A DNA stretch of 39,612 nucleotides from Nocardioidaceae bacterium (GTDB lineage: Bacteria > Actinomycetota > Actinomycetes > Propionibacteriales > Nocardioidaceae), in NCBI GenBank assembly GCA_030447585.1, contig JAUJOO010000003.1:36587-76198 (forward strand), given 5' to 3'. Positions 38,793-39,612 of this stretch are shown one piece after another. The stretch's first letter is position 1. Each line of letters begins with the position of its first letter. A program made the translations under genes and the position numbers. Under the pieces are notes generated by a model. That model searched no databases and was not told the origin of the DNA. It worked only from the letters and a program-made list of their open reading frames with translations.

Positions 38793-39612
38793 ATGACGGA
38801 ACTCACGATTCGGCCCGAGGAGATCAAAGAGGCGCTGCAGCGCTTCGTCTCCGAGTACCAGCCGGAGGAAGCTTCGCGCGAGGAGGTAGGCACCGTCGCG
38901 GAGGCGGGGGACGGCATCGCCCGGGTGGAGGGCCTGCCTTCGGCGATGGCCAACGAGCTGTTGGAGTTCGAGGACGGCACCCTCGGCATCGCGTTGAACC
39001 TCGACGTCCGCCAGATCGGAGTCGTTGTCCTCGGCGACTTCTCCGGTATCGAGGAGGGCCAGCAGGTTCGTCGCACCGGCGAGGTGCTGTCTGTCGCGGT
39101 CGGGGACGGTTATCTCGGTCGTGTCGTCGACCCGCTCGGCAGGCCTCTCGACGGTCTAGGAGAGATCGAGACCGACGAGCGGCGCGCGCTCGAACTGCAG
39201 GCGCCGTCAGTGATGCAGCGCCAAGGCGTCAAGGAGCCCCTGCAGACGGGTATCAAGGCCATCGACAGCCTCACCCCGATCGGGCGGGGTCAGCGTCAGC
39301 TGATCATCGGCGACCGCCAGACCGGCAAGACCGCGATCGCCATTGACACGGTCATCAACCAGAAGGAGTTCTGGGAGACCGGGGACCCCGAGCAGCAGGT
39401 GCGGTGCATCTACGTCGCCATCGGTCAGAAGGGTTCGACGGTTGCCGCGGTGCGCGGAGCGCTGGAGGAGGCCGACGCACTGCAGTACACGACGATCGTC
39501 GCTGCCCCAGCCTCGGACGCGGCCGGCTTCAAGTACCTCGCCCCCTACACCGGGTCGGCCATCGGGCAGCACTGGATGTACGACGGCAAGCACGTCCTCA
39601 TCATCTTCGACG
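38793..39612 (+). CDS. atpA: F0F1 ATP synthase subunit alpha (3' end outside window)
   Basis: Regulatory and structural nucleotide-binding subunit of F1. 273 codons are visible. ATG has AAAGGAC upstream. The beta-barrel domain is followed by [20 protein letters not shown] and the P-loop [20 protein letters not shown], then [20 protein letters not shown] and [20 protein letters not shown]. The window ends at HVLIIFD, the Walker B strand. Confidence 0.97.
   Translation, partial: MTELTIRPEEIKEALQRFVSEYQPEEASREEVGTVAEAGDGIARVEGLPSAMANELLEFEDGTLGIALNLDVRQIGVVVLGDFSGIEEGQQVRRTGEVLSVAVGDGYLGRVVDPLGRPLDGLGEIETDERRALELQAPSVMQRQGVKEPLQTGIKAIDSLTPIGRGQRQLIIGDRQTGKTAIAIDTVINQKEFWETGDPEQQVRCIYVAIGQKGSTVAAVRGALEEADALQYTTIVAAPASDAAGFKYLAPYTGSAIGQHWMYDGKHVLIIFD

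Overview
The window is a high-GC chromosomal segment from an actinobacterium. The evidence is a WhiB1-type regulator, nickel superoxide dismutase with its SodX peptidase, a Kgd-type 2-oxoglutarate decarboxylase that carries its own E2 domain, a DUF222/HNH endonuclease, and the gene order argS-lysA-hom-thrC-thrB-rho-rpmE-prfA-prmC-sua5-wecA-atp. Gene order and many GTG starts fit Actinomycetia; Propionibacteriales/Nocardioidaceae is a guess from overall resemblance and was not tested.

Layout. 1-3000: the 5' part of whiB1 (minus strand), a small membrane protein, the divergent sodN/sodX pair, an MDR oxidoreductase and a small membrane protein. 3100-9915: a decayed island bounded by two broken same-orientation IS110-family copies. 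Between them lie remnants of a nucleotidyltransferase, an unknown gene, a second MDR oxidoreductase, a tyrosine recombinase and a DUF402 protein; nothing there looks intact. 10000-15460: an adenine/adenosine deaminase, then kgd with a 57-residue partner gene 5 bases downstream. 15600-20260: a lipoprotein plus LytR-CpsA-Psr pair, a SigE-type ECF sigma factor overlapping a membrane partner, a YefM-YoeB toxin-antitoxin pair and tRNA-Arg(CCG). 20337-28860: a lone receiver protein, argS, lysA, an oppositely oriented HNH endonuclease, and the coupled hom-thrC-thrB threonine operon. 29172-35352: rho, rpmE, and the translationally coupled prfA-prmC-sua5-wecA run. 35547 to the end: atpZ, atpI, atpB, atpE, atpF, atpH and the start of atpA.

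Main points. Two essential genes, rho and atpE, are each broken by what looks like one missing base in a G-rich run. In both, restoring one base gives a full-length family member, so sequence error is the likeliest cause. Rho carries eight tandem 8-residue Q/N-rich repeats, resembling a prion-like insert. The two IS110 copies share a conserved 5' non-coding end in the place where this family encodes its bridge RNA. CRP/GlxR-like palindromes lie upstream of whiB1 and of the ATP synthase operon, and another palindrome lies between sodN and sodX.
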